DNA of 64,000 nucleotides from Girardinichthys multiradiatus (taxonomy: Eukaryota > Chordata > Actinopteri > Cyprinodontiformes > Goodeidae): the NCBI RefSeq assembly GCF_021462225.1, contig NC_061797.1, forward strand, positions 26,063,093-26,127,092. The letters run 5' to 3'. The translations under genes were made by a program, and so were the position numbers. This document shows positions 1 to 12,108 of the stretch, piece by piece; position 1 is the first letter of the stretch; the number at the start of each line of letters is the position of its first letter. The notes beneath the pieces are model-generated. The model did no database searches and was not told where the DNA came from. It saw only the letters and a program-made list of their open reading frames with translations.

Positions 1-1194
1 TTTTCTGCTGAAATTTACAAACTCCATTGTTGCGCGTGTGCACATAATTTTAAGTATTAAATAGCACCATGTCTCCCCTGAGCTTTTGAGGCACCTTGAA
101 TGCCCTTAACCAACTCTAATAGGAGATAATAATTGGTGCTCAACAAAAAAAAGCGAGATTCATTTTGAATTATTAACAAGTTAACTTTGTAGAGGAGGCA
201 CTTTATCCCCGAGGACAAACAGCCCAAATGTTTGCAAAATATAATTAAGCCAAGGCATCTTTAAATGTCATTGCTGCCTGTGCCATGTTTCAAATTGTTC
301 TGCATCAACAGAATTTAACGAGATGGCTAAGGAATCCATTTCCTGCAAGCATGTGATAAGCCACACATACAGTGGAGCACTTTCATTGATTGCCAAAATA
401 AAGCATTTTGTATGCAAATGGGGGAATGGAGTGGCTAAGCTGATTCAGCCTCATGGACACCAAATAATGGTCTTTACAATTAATACTTTTACATGCCATC
501 CATTGAAAATTTCATCTTCCATTTAATGTCTCTAAAACCAGAGAAGAGGGGGGAAATTCACTGTATTCCAATGGATTAGTTTGAAAGCCAACAAACAAAT
601 AAAGCCCCCCCCCCCCCCCCCCCCCCCCCCCAGAGTTTTGGTCCCTTTCCTGTCATCTCATGCTCCTGCACATTTTGGATTAACAGATAATCTTTGAACA
701 TGAAGGAAGGTCTACTAACCCCGAGGGTATGTAATGTTGTAAGTGAAAGAGAGCAGAGGATTGGAGGCAGTGCTGCATTGTTGCGACGTAACATGCTTGT
801 CTTGTCCTTGTAAACATGTGGCTGTTTTTGTAGAGCTGATATGCTTAAACACCCCTCTTTGCGTGTTACTGAAGACCCACATGTTTCAGTAAATAAAAGG
901 AGCTGGGTAATGTGGTATCCACAATAAAGAAAAACTTTCGGTTTGTAGTTGTGGAGTGTTTGCGAGGGGCATCAAACCACTTGTTGTCAGAGAATCCATG
1001 GAGCCTACGGTTGATGTTCTCCAATGTATCTGTTTGATGCTAGCATTAAATGCAACCATCTAAAACCAGGAGGATGGCACAAGTAGATAAGTTTCCTCTG
1101 CTATAGCTAAGTGTGGGTTGTTACATTTGATTCCAAGTATGAAACTGGAAACTTCTGAATTGTCTTTGACACATGGAGTTTAAACGAAAATTCA
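1..1194. other. Intergenic, no gene seen
   Basis: AT-rich sequence without a credible coding exon. It holds only a cytosine homopolymer (listed separately). Short open frames here lack any family resemblance. Confidence 0.6.
605..631. repeat. (C)27 homopolymer
   Basis: Twenty-seven consecutive cytosines (a G27 run on the minus strand). Such a run can form a G-quadruplex on the G strand. Its length is unreliable in sequencing and assembly. Confidence 0.95.
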
Positions 1195-1627
1195 ACATGG
1201 AAGACTCACCACCCCCGCCGCGTCCAATCATTCCTCACTGGCTGCTCCAATCAACAGCAGGCCCACACTTCTCCTCGGCCAATCATCTCCCAGGGCATCA
1301 CTTTTAAAGACTTTCTGCATGGAAGACACCGCTCTTCTGCTGAGCTTCGACCCTCCTCCACCCCTTCTCCACCATAGGCTCCCAACTCCTTCCAATGTAC
1401 CAAGGCCTACGCCACCACCAGGATTGGATCCCAGGGGGGGAAGACGTACCTAATCATAATCCTAAGATGTTTATTCAAACCTACTTCATCCTCAGCGTTT
1501 ACGTCTTCCTTCGGGGTCCGAGCGCCAAAGAAATAATCTTTCATTAATAAACTCCCTAAACGTCATCTTATTGTTTCTCCATTATGTGAGTCTTTCCAGG
1601 TCGAATTTACCTTTTATGTTCCTGACA
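1195..1627 (+). mobile_element. LTR-like promoter/polyA segment (candidate)
   Basis: Three CCAATCA boxes occur within 80 bases (about 1223-1290). They are followed by a TATA-like TTTTAAAG at about 1303, C/T-rich transcribed-looking sequence, an AATAAA at about 1546 and a T-rich stretch ending in CCTGACA at 1627. This order (CCAAT boxes, TATA, polyA signal, terminal CA) resembles a solo long terminal repeat. A matching TG start and target-site duplication could not be fixed. No retroviral coding sequence is seen. It could instead be an old promoter or an unrelated GC-rich island. Confidence 0.3.
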
Positions 1628-1959
1628 CTTATTTTTGTAAACACTATTTTGTGTCAGAACTATAAATAATGTGTAACAAAATACAGTTAGAAGCTTTTTT
1701 GTAAAGGTAATATTATCATACTGTAAAGGACTCTGACTTCTGAGTGGTGAGACATTTAGTGCCAAGTTTTGTATTTTGAATCATTCTGTTTTATCTTCTT
1801 TTCATGTGCATACAATTACTAATCACTTTTCATTAATGTGTTTGCTTTTTGAGTTTATATAAGTTTTCCTAGGTTGTCTTAGTCCCCTGATTTCCTGCTC
1901 AGCTATTTCCACTCAGTTAAACAGTCTCACCTTGTTTCCATCACTCTCTGCAGTATATA

Positions 1960-3569
1960 CAGGTCCTTCTCAAAATATTAGCATATTGTGATAAAGTTCA
2001 TTATTTTCCATAATGTCATGATGAAAATTTAACATTCATATATTTTAGATTCATTGAACACTAACTGAAATATTTCAGGTCTTTTATTGTCTTAATACGG
2101 ATGATTTTGGCATACAGCTCATGAAAACCCAAAATTCCTATCTCACAAAATTAGCATATTATTAAAAGGGTCTCTAAACGAGCTATGAACCTAATCATCT
2201 GAATCAACGAGTTAACTCTAAACACCTGCAAAAGATTCCTGGGGCCTTTAAAACTCCCAGCCTGGTTCATCACTCAAAACCCCAATCATGGGTAAGACTG
2301 CCGACCTGACTGCTGTCCAGAAGGCCACTATTGACACTCTCAAGCAAGAGGGTAAGACACAGAAAGAAATTTCTGAATGAATAGGCTGTTCCCAGAGTGC
2401 TGTATCAAGGCACCTCAGTGGGAAGTCTGTGGGAAGGAAAAAGTGTGGCAGAAAACGCTGCACAACGAGAAGAGGTGACCGGACCCTGAGGAAGATTGTG
2501 GAGAAGGGCCGATTCCAGACCTTGGGGGACCTGCGGAAGCAGTGAACTGAGTCTGGAGTAGAAACATCCAGAGCCACCGTGCACAGGCGTGTGCAGGAAA
2601 TGGGCTACAGGTGCCGCATTCCCCAGGTCAAGCCACTTTTGAACCAGAAACAGCGGCAGAAGTGCCTGATCTGGGCTACAGAGAAGCAGCACTGGACTGT
2701 TGCTCAGTGGTCCAAAGTACTTTTTTCGGATGAAAGCAAATTCTGCATGTCATTCGGAAATCAAGGTGCCAGAGTCTGGAGGAAGACTGGGGAGAAGGAA
2801 ATGCCAAAATGCCAGAAGTCCAGTGTCAAGTACCCACAGTCAGTGATGGTCTGGGGTGCCGTGTCAGCTGCTGGTGTTGGTCCACTGTGTTTTATCAAGG
2901 GCAGGGTCAATGCAGCTAGCTATCAGGAGATTTTGGAGCACTTCATGCTTCCATCTGCTGAAAAGCTTTATGGAGATGAAGATTTCATTTTTCAGCACGA
3001 CCTGGCACCTGCTCACAGTGCCAAAACCACTGGTAAATGGTTTACTGACCATGGTATCACTGTGCTCAATTGGCCTGCCAACTCTCCTGACCTGAACCCC
3101 ATAGAGAATCTGTGGGATATTGTGAAGAGAACGTTGAGAGACTCAAGACCCAACACTCTGGATGAGCTAAAGGCCGCTATTGAAGCATCCTGGGCTTCCA
3201 TAAGACCTCAGCAGTGCCACAGGCTGATTGCCTCCATGCCACGCCGCATTGAAGCAGTCATTTCTGCCAAAGGATTCCCGACCAAGTATTGAGTGCATAA
3301 CTGTACATGATTATTTGAAGGTTGACGTTTTTTGTATTAAAAACACTTTTCTTTTATTGGTCGGATGAAATATGCTAATTTTGTGAGATAGGAATTTTGG
3401 GTTTTCATGAGCTGTATGCCAAAATCATCCGTATTAAGACAATAAAAGACCTGAAATATTTCAGTGAGTGTGCAATGAATCTAAAATATATGAATGTTAC
3501 ATTTTCATCATGACATTATGGAAAGTAATGAACTTTATCACAATATGCTAATATTTTGAGAAGGACCTG
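1960..3569 (+). mobile_element. Tc1-like transposon with about 201 bp inverted repeats
   Basis: A complete 1,610-bp element flanked by TA at 1958-1959 and at 3570-3571, as expected for Tc1/mariner insertion. The left arm (1960-2160) and right arm (3369-3569) are inverted repeats differing at only a handful of positions, both starting CAGGTCCTTCTCAAAATATT at the outer ends. Between them is one transposase frame. The very similar arms and nearly open frame imply a fairly recent insertion. Confidence 0.95.
2288..3292 (+). pseudogene. Tc1-like DDE transposase with two in-frame stops
   Basis: An ATG at 2288 opens a 334-codon frame (typical Tc1 length) that ends TGA at 3290-3292. The N-terminal part has the helix-turn-helix DNA-binding type (AVQKATIDTLKQEG..., SQSAVSRHLSG). 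The catalytic part has LFSDESKF (first Asp), QHDLAPAHS (second Asp) and SPDLNPIENLWD (Glu), the DD34E arrangement. There are TGA stops at 2378-2380 (codon 31) and 2543-2545 (codon 86), and no frameshift. The first replaces what is probably an Arg CGA, the second a Trp TGG, both single transitions. The longest intact part, from 2579, keeps the catalytic core but lacks the DNA-binding domain. Confidence 0.92.
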
Positions 3570-3639
3570 TATATTAAGTGTCTCCCAGTTTTTACTCATT
3601 ATTTGTCAGATCCTCCTTCTTACTTCTCCTCTTTCTATA

Positions 3640-3972
3640 CCGGGTACTGGTGATGCATGGCAGAGCAGCTTCTGGTACAGTTTTCTTGCAGGAAGAAGGT
3701 CCTGGGTTCAAATCCAGCCAGGGCGCTCAGGAATGCAATTTACATTTTCTCCCTGTGCATGCACAGGTTAACTGCAGATATTCTGGTCTCCTCCCACAGT
3801 GCAACGGCATGCATGTTTTTGGACATTGTTGTGATTGTGTGTGGGGATGGTTGTCTGTCCTGTGATAGATTAGTGACCTATCTAGGGTGTACCCTGCTCT
3901 TCACCTATTCAAGTGAATCAGCACCAGCATGCCTCCTGCATAAACTCAGTGGGTATAGAAGATGGATGGTAC
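3640..3972 (+). repeat. tRNA-like SINE/retroposon copy 1
   Basis: The head carries a B-box-like GGGTTCAAATCC at 3704-3715. It continues with phrases shared with the copy at 22985 (TTCTCCCTGTGCATG type, GTGATTGTGTGTGG, GGATGGTTGTCTGTCC) and ends GTGGGTATAGAAGATGGATGG. The GATGG tail is the 3' repeat type used by RTE-clade LINEs, suggesting RTE-driven mobilisation. The family name cannot be assigned without a library search. Confidence 0.65.
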
Positions 3973-4149
3973 TCTGTTTGCTTTGATCATTCTTCACGTT
4001 TTTTTTTAAACTTTTTATTCTTCTAGTGTTTTTGTTACAAAACAGTACAAAACACTTGCAGGCAACAGAACAGGCAACACATTTTTCTTTTTTGGCTTCT
4101 TTATAGTTGAAAAAACAAAAACATGCTGGCTGTAGGACAGCTTTTTAAT

Positions 4150-4745
4150 GATCTGTTGGAGCTGTTATTTTCCAGGACAATGATCCCAAACACGCATCCA
4201 ACCTGGTTTTGAAATTGTCAAAGCAGGCTGACATCAAACCTCTGGAGGGGCCTTCTAAAATCCCTGACCCTAATCCATTTGAAAATGTATTGACTATACA
4301 ATACAAAAAACTGGGTCTAGGGCAGAAATCCATCCAATTTGAATGAACAAGAATTTATGCAATATTATATTTAGTACTTCTTCATCTTTGTAAGCTGACT
4401 GAGAGAAACTATCAGAACTATCATATTTCTGTCACTGCTTTGCCCTTTTTGAGTTTGGATTTGTGCTCTTATAATTAGATTATCTCATTTTGTGAACTGT
4501 CTCTCCCACGGTTTAATGGAACCAAAGAGGAGAGTTAACACAAACCCGTCGTTGTTCTGACTGAATCCATTCCCACAAGCATCTATTAACACTGATGTCA
4601 TTATTTTAACTGCAAAGCATTCAACATTGGCCTGCTTTGGGTGCCTTGTAGTTTTACACCAAATGAAAAAAGAAGGGCCTAATAACTTGAAAGAGGGGAT
4701 TTGTTAAATTTGCGTCGGAAAATGAACAAAGGTGTTAATACTTTT
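4150..4745 (+). mobile_element. Tc1-like transposon relic (3' half)
   Basis: Plus-strand translation from 4166 gives DNDPKHASNLVLKLSKQ and then PDPNPFENV. These correspond to the second catalytic Asp block and the Glu block (normally SPDLNPIEN) of Tc1 transposases. The frame ends at a TGA near 4343. The segment up to about 4745 (ending GGTGTTAATACTTTTT) fits the usual 3' end. The 5' half is missing and the key PDLNPIE block is altered, so it is dead. Confidence 0.65.
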
Positions 4746-7700
4746 TAATCTAAAAATATGGATGGAGCCATTCCATTAATAACAGCTTCTCTCAAAGTGT
4801 ATGTTTTGTTGGACAGTTATTTAGGTTTGCTTAGAGCTGCTTTCTGCCTTATCTTCTGTAACAGAGGAATTGGAGTGTAGTAGCGTGTCAAAATCTTTGC
4901 ATTTTACTTCCTTTTTAATGTTATGCCTACATTTTACTGATATTCTATTTATTATTTGCATTTGAAGTACTTTTGGAAATAATTTTTCCTAAGCACTTTG
5001 AAATACATTTAAATTTGTAATTGATGTAATTTGCTTTGTCTAAGATGTCTATTAAGCTGAGGATCTGTTAATAAAAACAGTCCCTGATGGAACTGAAATA
5101 TATGCACAGTAGGGGATGCTTTTGTTTATTCATTTTTGACCAGTCCAATGGATCAGCATAGAGGAGTACAAAGGAGTCCCAGTGTTACTGTGCGTCTCAA
5201 TCTAGTTTTCTATCTATTTTTCGCAAAATAGAACCTTCACAGCAAACGGAGGTTGGAGACATGTTTCCTCACTGCAAGATGTGTTTCATAACTTGTGTTT
5301 GTGCATCAGACCCATAAAGGTTGTGGTGTATTCTCCCTTGCAGCCGATGCTAACTCTAGAGATGTGGACATATGGGTATGAGGCACATTGCCCACCCCTA
5401 TAAATGTATCATTGTATCTAAATGTGATAAAGGGAACAGTTAACAGTTCTTCATCCGTGCAGATACAGTGTTAGCAAAGCATAACATGAGATCAAGTAAT
5501 GTAAACACTGGATCATTGCAGCGACATTTGAGTCGCGCTTACATGAATTGTGTAGCAGTGGTGCACATATGTATTTTATATGGCTTCTCAGAATATTGAT
5601 TCTCATGCCGTGAAATCTTTTTTAACGCTTTTTACTTAAAGCTGCACATCTCCTTACACAGTTTAAACACAAAGTATGCACAATAGTGTGACAGGGGTGT
5701 TATATATCAAATTTCACATATTATAGTGCTCAGTAGTGCTGCCATATTATCATCTACACATTCAAGAGGCTAATTCACCTAATGCACTGACAAACCTGGT
5801 TTAACTTTTAGTTTATTAGCAGGCTTGTCATCATTAGGAATCAAATTTAAACTACAATTTTCGGGATGATTATGGTTCACTTGAATCTTTGTGCTTTTCT
5901 TCTATAGCTAAATATAGTTTTAACTTTTGAATACTAAAGTAGGAGCACAACACTTACTGTTATACATCACCTGCTATTTGTCTTTATCCGTGTTTCACTT
6001 GTGACTTACCCTTTTGTATTGTGCAGCTCTAAAAATTTGAACCTCCTATGATTTGAAAGTCTTGGCCAGCATCAAAAACTGTCGACAGCACTGTTGGAAG
6101 TAAATGAGAGAGCTTTCAGAGTTACTAACAGGCAGTGAGAGTGCAAGATGGGCAAGAAGTACGATGATGGGACTGACCTTCTGATCAGGTGGATGTTGAG
6201 AAGCCTAGGACAGAATCCCCTGTCTGCTGCCCATGCTGGAATTTTGTGCTTGAGAAGTGTTTAACTTTCTAAAATCCCAATTGCACTCAGCGGGGAGTGC
6301 CGCCCTCCCCTCTGCACATAAGTTTATTGACTGCCCTTGTACCTGGGTCTCAGGAGGGGGTGGCATTTGGTAGCTGTTTGGAAGGAGGGGGATCAATGGG
6401 ATGGGTCCTTGTCTCCTAAACAGAGGTGAAGTAAAGCCAGAAGAAAAGGATTGGGGTGAGATAGCAAAGGCTCTAGATATCTGAGTGGGAATTATCCATG
6501 ACATCTGGGCTCTCAAGCTGCAACCCTAAAGCCAATGATTTAGAATCACCTCTATTTGTGGGATAGCCTGAACACATTCAGCACATTTACTCTGAGACAG
6601 GTACTTCTCACTCTAAGTATTTATTAATACTAGTATTGTTAAGCCTTCTTTATGCACTATTATGACCTTTTTTCATTATCTATCTTCTTTAAGCATAAGC
6701 AAGAAAATTATTTCTTGAGATCACGCTTGTTTTTTACTTGAATCATCTCTAATAATCAAGTAAGAAAAGTGTCAGTAAACTGAACAACTGCTAAAGGTAT
6801 TATCTAAATAAAATCCCCAACATTTGCTTCAAACAGAGGCAGAATCTAACTCTAGCTTTCATGTGTGTACCTTATTTTTTTAAAGAGCCAACCAGAATTG
6901 GATTTCGTTTTCAAAAAGGCTGACATTTAAATGTTGTAGATATTACGGTGGATATGCGAGACGGAGCACGTAAATGGGAAATGACTGTGTCATGGTTCAT
7001 CCTCTGAATTCAGGGACATTAATCCAACAGTGTTATGGAAAATGCTGATAAAAAAAAAAATGCTCTGACAATTTGTAACAAGTGGTATCAATTTTCTATT
7101 TTACTGTGAGTGAATAAGGATTTCCCAGCACACTTATTTTGCCAATAAACTTACAAAACAGTTAAATGAGCACATATTTCTGTCATTTTGGGAAAAAAAT
7201 CTGAACAAAGGAAAAAAATAGTGTATAACTTAACTTTAATCCAACCATGAATTAAACTTGGTTTTATTGTTCACTCTGATAGTGTTAATTTTCCATAACA
7301 CTTTACTTCCTTGTTCTGCTGATGATGGTTTTATGAGTATTGGTTAAAAAGTAAGGTTAGGTGATCCGAATAAATGAAAAGCCAATATATATGGGAAACA
7401 GATGCAAGTACATTATGTTACCCCAAAGACAATGTATTGAGGAGCACAACATTAACCTGAAGTAAATTAATAAATGAGTCAAAAAATAGTAATTTAATTT
7501 TGTTATGTATTTACAAAATCTAAATTTTTAAATTAACGTGTGTGCATAATTTTGTGTAAAGCGGCACAAGATAATTATTTTTGTCCCTTGTACCTATCAG
7601 AGTTATTTATGGGTTATGAGTAGCTTTTCTGCTGGGCAAAATCACAAAAATTTAATTCCTAGGTATACTTGACAGCATCTCATTAGATTTGTTGTGCCAT

Positions 7701-10074
7701 CAGTATGGCAAAGATATCATTATGGTTCTTTATCTTTGAGCCCTGGTTTTTGTAATTTCAGATCCTATGTTTAATTAAAACTGGCTCTATGTTTTACAAC
7801 AAGCAATGCAAACTTACGATTTTTTTCAAAAAGAGGAGTTTTTTCTTGATAGTTTTTGTGGTACTAGTGGCTGTGTATTGAGGACTATAGCCACTATATA
7901 CAAACCAAAATATGTAAACAAAATGTGCTCACAGTAATAATCTATGTGATCCCAAACATCCCTACTTCTGACTGAAAAAAAAAACAGTGAGAGACTTAAG
8001 ACCACCAAACACAAAAAGCAGAAACATAAGGAAGCCTCGTCAACTAATTAAAAATTACAAATGAAAACCCAATTTTTAAATATAAATCTATGTTTAGAGA
8101 TGATCTCAAGACCCCTGAATTGATGCTTCATAACTCACAGTGGAGCTCCATTCCCACTTTTTGGAAACTGCAGCTGTATTCTGTAAAACAGAATGATAAT
8201 TGTTGTTGAATGTCATAAACATTTGTTTCATATTGCCTTTAAATGCAGCACCATACCTGGCATATCACTGAAATGTACTACTCTATCACAGTCTCTCCTG
8301 GTTTAGTTGTAATTGTTGTATTTAAGTGAAAATAACAGGTACTGTGCTTGTTTTTTCTGATATGATAAACTATAAGGTTTAGAAATGTATTTTATTCACA
8401 TCTGTATCTGATTACCCATGTGCTAAAAGTGTCACACAGACTGTGGCTGATGCAGCAGCTAATATACAACAGTGATGGGAATTTGAGGATGTCCTCAGTG
8501 ACCTCCTAACCCAATCAATCAAAAACTGACTTGATCAGGTCTCATCCAATTCTTAAGATCTGACTGGTACTCTTTGCATAAACCATCCTTGGGCTAAAGA
8601 TGGGGACTGAATTTAAGTTTATTTTTTTCAATATTCTTGTATTACCATGGTGCCGCTTTCATTATAATCTAAATTTCAGAAACTCAGTTTTTGTAGGACT
8701 GGATCCAAAATACTGAGCTTCCATTCTATTCTTTAAAGATACACATATTCAACTTTACATTAAATTAATTATTTTAGCAAAACCAGACAAGCATTTCAAA
8801 TGGAAACCTTACAGAGCAAAGATGCAAAAAGGTTTCAGGACATATTGCTATTCTGTGAACTTGTTGAATTAAATATCTGTCTCATGCATGAGGTAACGAC
8901 ACTGAAGAGGGCTTGTGTTTGCAGAGATGAAACTCCCTATCCTGCACAATGCCCTGGAGACTTGTGCTAGCCTTGATGCATTTTACACCAGCCCCAAAAA
9001 CTGCGTTGACAAGTTATCTGTGACCTGTGGTGAGAGCGGGAGTGGCCGCGGTGAAAATCAATCTTTGCCTCTCCTCTTGCCTTGAATACCGGCAGAGCAA
9101 ACAAACAGGCCTAAACAATACGATATATACCACATATCAATTACACTAAATGCCTCCGTATCTATACTTCACTGTCCCAGGCACACACCGGTTACAAGGC
9201 ACACATGCTGCTGTAAGACGATAATGGCGCTGCATTGTTCCTTGCCATCTGGAGGGCTGATAAGGCCTGCCTGTGCATAGTTGATAATGAGAACAGGCAC
9301 AGGAAAAACCGAGTGTTAAACATTTCCTTGGCCCATGAAAAAGGTTCCATTAAGTCCACTGACCCCAATTGAATATTAATGAGCTAATTAACAGATTTAT
9401 TGTTATGCTCAATTTCTGGAGGGGCATTTTTTTCAAGTGCTATTATTTTTCTAATTATTTTCTGTACTTTTTATAATTGAATCTTTGTAGCTGCCAGCAT
9501 CCTGTTTGTGCCTTGGCAACAAGAAAAAAAAAGAAACAGTTGGCATCTGTTTCTCCTTTTTTAGCAAGATTTAACCACAACAGGAAAACACAATGTCCTC
9601 TTCGGCACCAGTGTATTTATTGTCAGAACTACAGCGCCAGCTTCTATTAGTTCAAGAAAAGCGGTCAAATTCTGCTTTTCTATGTGCGACAGTCTTGCTT
9701 CTGCATTTTTACAAAAAATAAAAAAATCAAGGTATGATGTTCAGGTGTTAGAATACAAAAGTGCAATTATGTGATTTGCTACGAGCGGCGCTGAATGCAT
9801 GACTTGACAAAGGTTTAAATGGAAAGTGGCAGCTGGGCTTGATAGATAGCATAATCAGCTGATGTAGAGGATGCACTAAGGCAGTCCTCTGCGGACAGCC
9901 ACAGAGCACACGCAGCCACTGAGAGAGAGACGGTAACCTTGGGATGAATGAGTGGTGTTAATTCATTTAATCAATACGTGGGCAACAGCTTCCGAATCAA
10001 GAATGAGTGTTTGTTTAATTGTGTAAAATACAAGGTTTACTTTTTCTATTTATTTTTTAAGTCCATCATACAGT
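4746..10074. other. Long intergenic stretch, no gene seen
   Basis: AT-rich, with no coding exon or named repeat recognised. The segment 6030-6560 is slightly GC-richer, with a spurious minus-strand open frame. The segment 8930-9420 has a mixed composition with TAATGAGCTAATTAAC and several GATA motifs, and looks more like a regulatory element than neutral sequence, but this cannot be shown here. Confidence 0.5.
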
Positions 10075-10620
10075 GATGTGCATAAAGAGGAAAAACCCCT
10101 TAAATATTCAGTTCTTGTTCACAATGGTCACATATCCATATTTAAATACATGTTTTGTTTTCTCTGGTAAAGAAAGTGATTTAATTGCACTTAAAATCTC
10201 AATGAGATGAAGATCTGGGCTTTGAATCACTCATGTCTTAAGTCTCAGACAGTCTTTGTTGATTTACTGGTATGTTTTGGGTCACAGTCATGTTGCAGGG
10301 TCCAGTTCTGTTTCAGCTTAGCTTTATTTTACATGGTTTCACATTTTCCTCAGCAGTCCTCTGTTTTATAGCATTCATGTTGGATTCTGAAATGGCAAAG
10401 CATCTCTAAACCATGACACCTTCACCTCCATTTTAAGTTTTTTTGGAGACTTCTTTTAGCATCTAGTAGCCTATTTTCAGAGAAAATTGCTTGGATGGCC
10501 AGACCTGGGCATGTTTGCATGTCCTCCACTTGTATACCATTTTTTGTACAGCTGAAATGCAGATTTCGATTTTTTTCAACCTATTTAAACACCTTAGCAG
10601 GTTGATATTTCTATGGAATG
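10075..10620. mobile_element. Degenerate Tc1-type transposon relic
   Basis: Phrases such as GAAGATCTGGGCTTTGA, GTTTTGGGTCACAGTCATGT and AAACCATGACACCTTCACCT are typical of the antisense strand of decayed Tc1 elements in fish (the same style recurs at 39.6 kb). No open frame remains and the termini cannot be placed. Confidence 0.5.
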
Positions 10621-10866
10621 CCAAACTGTTCAAAATTAAATAAATAAATGAAACATTATAAAATAAGTATGTACATCAATAAATAATAGATAATGATTTA
10701 TTGTGACAATGAAATTGTGAAATAATTGAATGCATATTAAATTCTCAGCTCATTATTATGAAATATATTTCATTTTCCATTAAAAATTAGCTTTATAATA
10801 TAAAATAATTTTAATAATTGAAATTATTGTTGAGGCTGTTTTTATGTAAAAATTACATTACATTAC

Positions 10867-10931
10867 AAAATTACATTTTGAAATGAACAAACCTACGGGA
10901 AGTAGGTTTGTTCATTTCAAAATGTAATTTT
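10867..10931. repeat. Perfect 30-bp hairpin, 5-nt loop
   Basis: The arms at 10867-10896 and 10902-10931 are exact reverse complements with loop GGGAA (10897-10901). It sits in AT-rich DNA between a Tc1 relic and an unclassified repeat. Confidence 0.95.
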
Positions 10932-11034
10932 TTAAAAGTCAGCTTTTATTTTATAAAGGTGATTTTTTCCCCATGGCCATTTATTTCATAATGTCACTTT
11001 ACAACTGGATTACAGTGGGGGCAATCAGTGTCAA

Positions 11035-11525
11035 CGGACTGAACCTGCATCCTCATTGGATGAGCCTTACATAGAGATTAGTTTCCTGGGTACCTGCTCC
11101 CTGAGCAGCTACTGCGCCAACTCAAGGTTTAGGAAGGATGGTGGAGTTTCTTTAACATCATTCAGCTCTGGTTACCTTAGCAGATCAAATTGAAGGGAAT
11201 GATTTATCATATAATGCCATTTTGAGTTGTTTGGATGATCTTTCAAATGTTCGGGATGATAAATGCTCTCCGGAATGTTAGCATTGACGACGCCATTGTG
11301 GATACCCTAAGAGCTGTTAAGCACCGTGTCCGCGTGGAATATGCAGAGCACAGCACTCAAGACTTTAGTGCTGTCTGGCATAAGGGTTATTGCTGGTATG
11401 TTTTCTGTGTCACCCAGCACAGTTCACTGCAGTCAAGTGAGCCGACAGTCACAACAGTCGACGTTAGCTCTCTTTTAAAGATTAGCTTCGCGCATACAAT
11501 GCGCATTACGGTAATAGAGCAGAGC
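11035..11525. other. Unclassified, repeat-like, moderately GC
   Basis: Composition is unlike the AT-rich flanks. A 113-residue plus-strand open frame (11235-11576) runs through it and into the adjacent palindrome, but shows no motif I recognise. I treat the frame as chance. Confidence 0.3.
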
Positions 11526-11605
11526 AGATGCCAATCCAGGCAACGGTTGAGAATTAAGAGAATGTTTTCCTCTTAATTTCTCAACCGTTGTCTGGATTGG
11601 CGTCT
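11526..11605. repeat. Near-perfect 35-bp hairpin, 9-nt loop
   Basis: Left arm 11526-11560 pairs with right arm 11570-11605, with two mismatches and one single-base bulge; the loop is AATGTTTTC (11561-11569). The small number of differences implies a fairly recent origin or selection. Confidence 0.9.
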
Positions 11606-11639
11606 CATCGCACTGTGAGGAAGTCATGTGATGACATGC

Positions 11640-12108
11640 TTATCAGAACATCGTGATGTAATTTTTTTTTGTTTGTTGCTTTTTCGGTTAAGTTGATTTT
11701 ACATTCTGGTTTAATGTTTCTTTATCCATCGTGGGGATTGGTTATATAATTTTAGATATTTATAGTGACAAATGCGGTTGAAGTAACTGTTTAGTGTTTC
11801 TTTTGTCGTTTGTATTGGGGTTTTTTTATGGGCGGAGCCTGTGGCTTTAAAAAGGTCCTCTGTGCCGCAAGTATTCAGTCTGAGTTTAGACTCCCAACCA
11901 GTCACTATGGAGGTGATGGATTTTGAGCTGCTATGGAGGTACTGCTATTATTGTCTTTGTTTTTAAAACTTGTGTGGATGCCCATTGTAAAAATGTTGTA
12001 TAGCGTCTCCACTTTTTCCCCCCTGAAGATGAGCACAATAAATACCAACTAAATTCAGCATTTCCATTTGTCTGGCCAAGCCATACTAGAGCCCCATCAC
12101 AATTTATT
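11640..12108 (+). other. Promoter/LTR-like segment, unclassified
   Basis: It contains TATA-like CTTTAAAAAGG at about 11846, a transcribed-looking stretch with an ATG at 11908, and AATAAATACC at about 12038, followed by GAGCCCCATCACA. The order TATA, short leader, polyA signal is that of an LTR, but no terminal repeat partner or target duplication was found. Confidence 0.25.

Noticed and set aside
9246..9264. CATCTG followed by GATAAG, like the E-box/GATA site bound by LMO-containing complexes
   Set aside because: The gap is 7 bases, shorter than the usual 8-10, and such pairs arise often by chance.
11235..11576. 113-residue open frame
   Set aside because: It runs into the palindrome at 11526-11605 and has no known motif.
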